Shown piece by piece: positions 4,474 through 7,208 of a stretch of 7,208 nt of DNA. The stretch lies in the NCBI GenBank assembly GCA_005877655.1, contig VBOC01000016.1:1-7208 (forward strand), in the 5' to 3' direction. Every line of letters starts with the position of its first letter. The stretch's first letter is position 1. This DNA is from Ignavibacteria bacterium. GTDB taxonomy: Bacteria; Bacteroidota; Ignavibacteria; UBA10030; SZUA-254. The notes under the pieces are model-generated. The model saw only the letters and a program-made list of their open reading frames with translations, was not told the DNA's origin and ran no database searches. Position numbers and translations under genes: made by a program.

Positions 4474-6449
4474 ATGAAGCATGAAGCGATGATGCAACAT
4501 GAAAGTGCCTCGCACGCTGGTGGCGCCGCCGGCGCACCGCGGCGCGCCGCCCACGACGCGCACTCGCACCATGCGCACATGGTGGCCGACTTCCGCCGGC
4601 GATTCTGGATTTCGCTGGCGCTGACGGTGCCGATCCTCGCGATCTCGGAGCACTTTTGGGCACTGATGGGGCTGCGGCCCCTCATCTCATTTGCGGGCGA
4701 TCGCTACGCATTGTTCGCCGTCGCGTCCATCGTGTATTTCTACGGCGGCTGGCCGTTCCTGAAGGGCGCGGGCGGCGAGATCGCCGGGCGCAAACCAGGG
4801 ATGATGCTGCTGATCGCGGTGGCGATCAGCGCGGCGTTCTTTTACTCGGCCGCCGTCACGTTCGGGCTCGCCGGAGCAGGCTTTTACTGGGAGCTTGCGA
4901 CGCTGGTCGATGTGATGCTGCTGGGCCACTGGATCGAGATGCGCTCGGTGATGGGCGCCTCCGGCGCGCTCGAGTCGCTCGTGCGCCTGCTGCCCTCGGC
5001 AGCGCACCGGCTCCGGGCGGACGGATCGACGCAGGACGTGACGATCGATCGGCTTGCCCCGGGCGACAAGGTCCTGGTCAAACCGGGTGAGCGCGTACCG
5101 GCCGATGCCGTCATCGTGGCTGGCGTAACGAGCCTCGACGAGTCGATGCTCACCGGCGAGTCGAAGCCGGTCGAGAAAGGCGAAGGCGCCGAAGTCATCG
5201 GCGGCTCGGTGAACGGCGAGGGGGCGATCACCATCGAGATCCGCAAAACCGGCCGCGAGACCTATCTCGCGCAGGTAATGGATATGGTGCGGCGCGCACA
5301 GGAGTCGCGCTCGCGCAGCCAGGACCTCGCCAACCGTGCCGCGGTGTGGCTCACCGCGATCGCGCTGGGCGTAGGTGCGGCGACCTTCATCGCCTGGCTC
5401 GCGATCGCGGGCGACTTCGAGTTCGCGGTCGCGCGCGGGGTCACCGTGATGGTGATCGCCTGTCCGCACGCGCTGGGCCTGGCCGTTCCGCTGGTCGTTG
5501 CGGTGAGCACCAGCCTTTCGGCGAGCCACGGACTGCTCATCCGTGATCGAGCCGCGTTCGAGCGCGCGAGGAACCTCCAGGCGGTGGTGTTCGACAAGAC
5601 GGGCACGCTCACCGAGGGACGCTTCGGCGTGTCGGACGTTGTGCCGCTCGGCGAGCTTGCCGAAGAGGAATGCCTGCGGCTGGCGGCGGCCCTCGAGAGC
5701 CAGTCGCAACACCCGATCGCCAAGGGCGTCACGCGCGCCGCCGCGGACCGCAAGCTGAAGCTTCCTGCGGTGAGCGAGTTCAAGAACCTCACCGGGCGCG
5801 GTGCACAGGCGCGCGTCGACGGACGCGAGGTGCTCGTGGTGAGCCTCGGCTACTTGCGCGAAAAGGGGCTCGCGGCGGCTGACGCGCTGATCGCCAGACT
5901 CGCCGAGCGAGGAAAGACGGTCGCCTATCTCGTGGTCGAGGGCAAGGTCGCCGCGGCGATCGCGCTCGCCGACGTGGTACGGCCCGAATCGCGCGCCGCG
6001 GTGGCCGAGCTCAAGCGCATGGGCATCCGATGCATGATGCTTACCGGCGATTCGCGCGCAGCGGCGAAGACGGTCGCCGCCGAGCTCGAGCTCGACGATT
6101 TCTTCGCCGAGGTGCTGCCGGAGGAGAAGGCCGCCAAGATCAGGGAGGTGCAGGGGTCGGCATCGCGATCGGCGCCGGGACCGAGGTCGCGATCGAGTCG
6201 GCCGACGTCGTGCTCGTGCGCAGCGACCCGCGCGACGTGGCCGCGATCATCGGCCTTGCGCGCAAGACCTACCGCAAGATGGTGCAGAACCTCGCGTGGG
6301 CGACTGGCTACAACGCGTTCGCGATCCCGCTCGCCGCGGGTGTCGCGGCGCCGTGGGGGATCGTGCTTACGCCCGCCTTTGGGGCGGTGTTGATGTCGGT
6401 GAGCACGGTGATCGTCGCGATCAACGCCCGCCTGCTGGGGAGGCCGTGA
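4474..6449 (+). pseudogene. copB: CopB-type (P1B-3) copper-translocating ATPase, frameshifted by an internal deletion
   Basis: An intact gene would encode about 680 residues. The N-terminus is His/Met-rich (MKHEAMMQHESASH, then HDAHSHHAH), as in CopB pumps. Membrane helices follow, then the A-domain TGES (227-230), the metal-binding CPH in ACPHALGL (330-332), DKTGT with the phosphorylated Asp (374-378), HP of the N-domain (413-414) and TGDS (524-527). CPH marks the P1B-3 group, linked to Cu2+/Cu+/Ag+ export from the cytoplasm. After [11 protein letters not shown] (ending 6153) the frame breaks. It resumes from 6156 in another frame with [21 protein letters not shown], the last two helices (YNAFAIP and [12 protein letters not shown]) and a stop at 6449. 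The missing piece, about 67 bases, should encode the GDGVNDAPAL segment that binds Mg2+. A read-through product would be inactive and end at 6393 in junk. The start is ATG 4474 with a weak GAGCGGA upstream. Base composition is richer in GC than the left-hand cluster. Assembly error is the main alternative. Confidence 0.85.
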
Positions 6450-6755
6450 CCGCCGCAAAGGCCAAAGGCGTCGCACTATCTGCACACGGGGCGCAGCGGA
6501 CGGTCTGACCGACGAACGCCGAGCCGCATGACAGGTCGAGCGCCATCGACCGATCAGATCCGCAAGCGCGATCGCCAGAGCCGGACCAGCACCCGTGGCA
6601 GCACCGTGAATCCTCTCGAGGGGGGCAGAGGCTTGGCGAGGTAGACATTAAGCCATCCTGCTCCAATCCTCGCAGTGTGCGCGCCAGCATGCACTGAGAA
6701 AAGAGGGACGGCGGCGTGAGGTGATCTCGCGCAACAGGGTGTTGGCGCTTGCAGC
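6450..6755. other. Intergenic region between the ATPase and the SDR gene
   Basis: 306 bases between the convergent ends of two genes. The only clear structure is GGTCGA (6534-6539) and TCGACC (6546-6551), a perfect 6-bp stem with a 6-base loop. It has no T-run on either side, so it is at best a weak terminator. A 74-codon minus-strand ORF (6778-6554) overlaps the SDR end and is not recognised as a real gene. Confidence 0.45.
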
Positions 6756-7208
6756 TCAGATTTGCGCCGTACCACCATCGACGAACAACTCGATTCCGGT
6801 GATGTAGCTGGCGTCCTCGGAAGCGAGAAACGACACCGCCTTGGCGATTTCGTCTGCAGTGCCGGTGCGACCGAGTGGCGCTAGTGCAGCCGCCTGATTT
6901 TTGAAGCCCTCGATCTGTTCGTCGCTCAGGCCCAACTCGGACTTGTAGGCGGGCGTGACGACGGTGCCCGGAGCGACCACGTTGACGCGGATCCCACGGT
7001 CCTTGAGATCCACGGACCAAGTGCGGGCAAAGGAACGCAGAGCGGCCTTGCTTGCGGCATACACACCGAACGCTGGCAAGCCCTTCACCGAGACCATCGA
7101 GCCGTTGATCACGATCGCACTACCGGCGGGCATAAGGGGAAGCGCCTTCTGCACGGTGAACACGGTGCCCTTGACGTTGATCGCGAACGTCTTGTCGAAA
7201 TGTTCTTC
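6756..7208 (-). CDS. Short-chain dehydrogenase/reductase (SDR), 3' part
   Basis: The last 150 codons of a classical SDR; the 5' part with the NAD(P)-binding TGxxxGxG motif lies beyond base 7208. An in-frame GTG at 7163 is internal, since the frame continues upstream with EEHFDKTFAINVKGT, a conserved SDR segment. Counting from the edge, the catalytic tetrad is N11 (NVKG), S37 (INGS), Y50 and K54 (YAASK). IRVNVVAPGTVVTP and the C-terminal ASYITGIELFVDGGTAQI are also typical of the classical family. Such enzymes oxidise or reduce an alcohol/ketone pair with NAD(P)(H) in the cytoplasm; the substrate cannot be told. A usual full length would be about 245-250 residues. It converges with the ATPase pseudogene and shows no link to it. 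Confidence 0.93.
   Translation of the reverse strand, partial: EEHFDKTFAINVKGTVFTVQKALPLMPAGSAIVINGSMVSVKGLPAFGVYAASKAALRSFARTWSVDLKDRGIRVNVVAPGTVVTPAYKSELGLSDEQIEGFKNQAAALAPLGRTGTADEIAKAVSFLASEDASYITGIELFVDGGTAQI

Noticed and set aside
4378..4500. 40-residue minus-strand peptide with one hydrophobic helix (RLLVVSIVVLVGLRFI) and a GAGG upstream
   Set aside because: It is antisense to the ATPase start and could be chance in GC-rich DNA. There is no independent support.
4007..4663. 218-codon minus-strand frame covering the oxyR-ATPase gap, considered as a transposase remnant
   Set aside because: No transposase motif, inverted terminal repeats or target duplication could be seen, and it overlaps coding sequence at both ends.
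4687..5712. 341-codon minus-strand open frame inside the ATPase
   Set aside because: It is a mirror of a GC-rich coding strand, Arg/His-rich and low in complexity. The plus-strand frame has all P-type ATPase motifs.
6554..6778. 74-codon minus-strand frame after the SDR gene
   Set aside because: It starts inside the SDR end, its ending (VLPRVLVRLWRSRLRI) matches no family I know, and it has no ribosome binding site of note.

Overview
The window looks like a stretch of a proteobacterial chromosome, most likely a beta- or gammaproteobacterium. This is inferred from a full-length OxyR that keeps the Escherichia coli cysteine positions, a CPH-type copper ATPase, purine-rich ribosome binding sites and a GC-rich base composition. 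No rRNA, tRNA, CRISPR array, integrase or insertion sequence was seen.

Left part (1-2784, minus strand, read right to left): a probable operon of four genes. In order of transcription these are a secreted cupredoxin-like protein with a carboxypeptidase-regulatory-like C-terminus, an exported calcineurin-like metallophosphoesterase, a small secreted monoheme cytochrome c, and the first 91 codons of a heme-copper (cbb3-like) oxidase subunit I that runs off the window. The set suggests a periplasmic electron-transfer or redox system feeding a terminal oxidase or NO-reductase-like enzyme. The role of the phosphoesterase in it is unknown, and no pathway can be named from the sequence.

Centre (2785-4157): a divergent intergenic region of about 390 bases, AT-rich around 2880-3100, followed by oxyR on the plus strand. 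The region holds two 42-43 base direct repeats with a 53-base period (five helical turns). Candidate promoters point both ways, and the repeat next to oxyR covers its candidate core promoter. This looks like the operator zone of OxyR and possibly of the respiratory operon as well.

Right part (4158-7208): a gene-poor 316-base gap, then a CopB-type (P1B-3) copper-exporting ATPase on the plus strand. The ATPase is broken: about 67 bases are missing in the P-domain, which removes the GDGxND motif and shifts the frame. After another gap of about 300 bases comes the 3' part of a short-chain dehydrogenase/reductase on the minus strand, entering from the right edge.

Two genes show reading-frame problems: the ATPase, and the start of the metallophosphoesterase. 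Either real gene decay or sequence/assembly error is possible.
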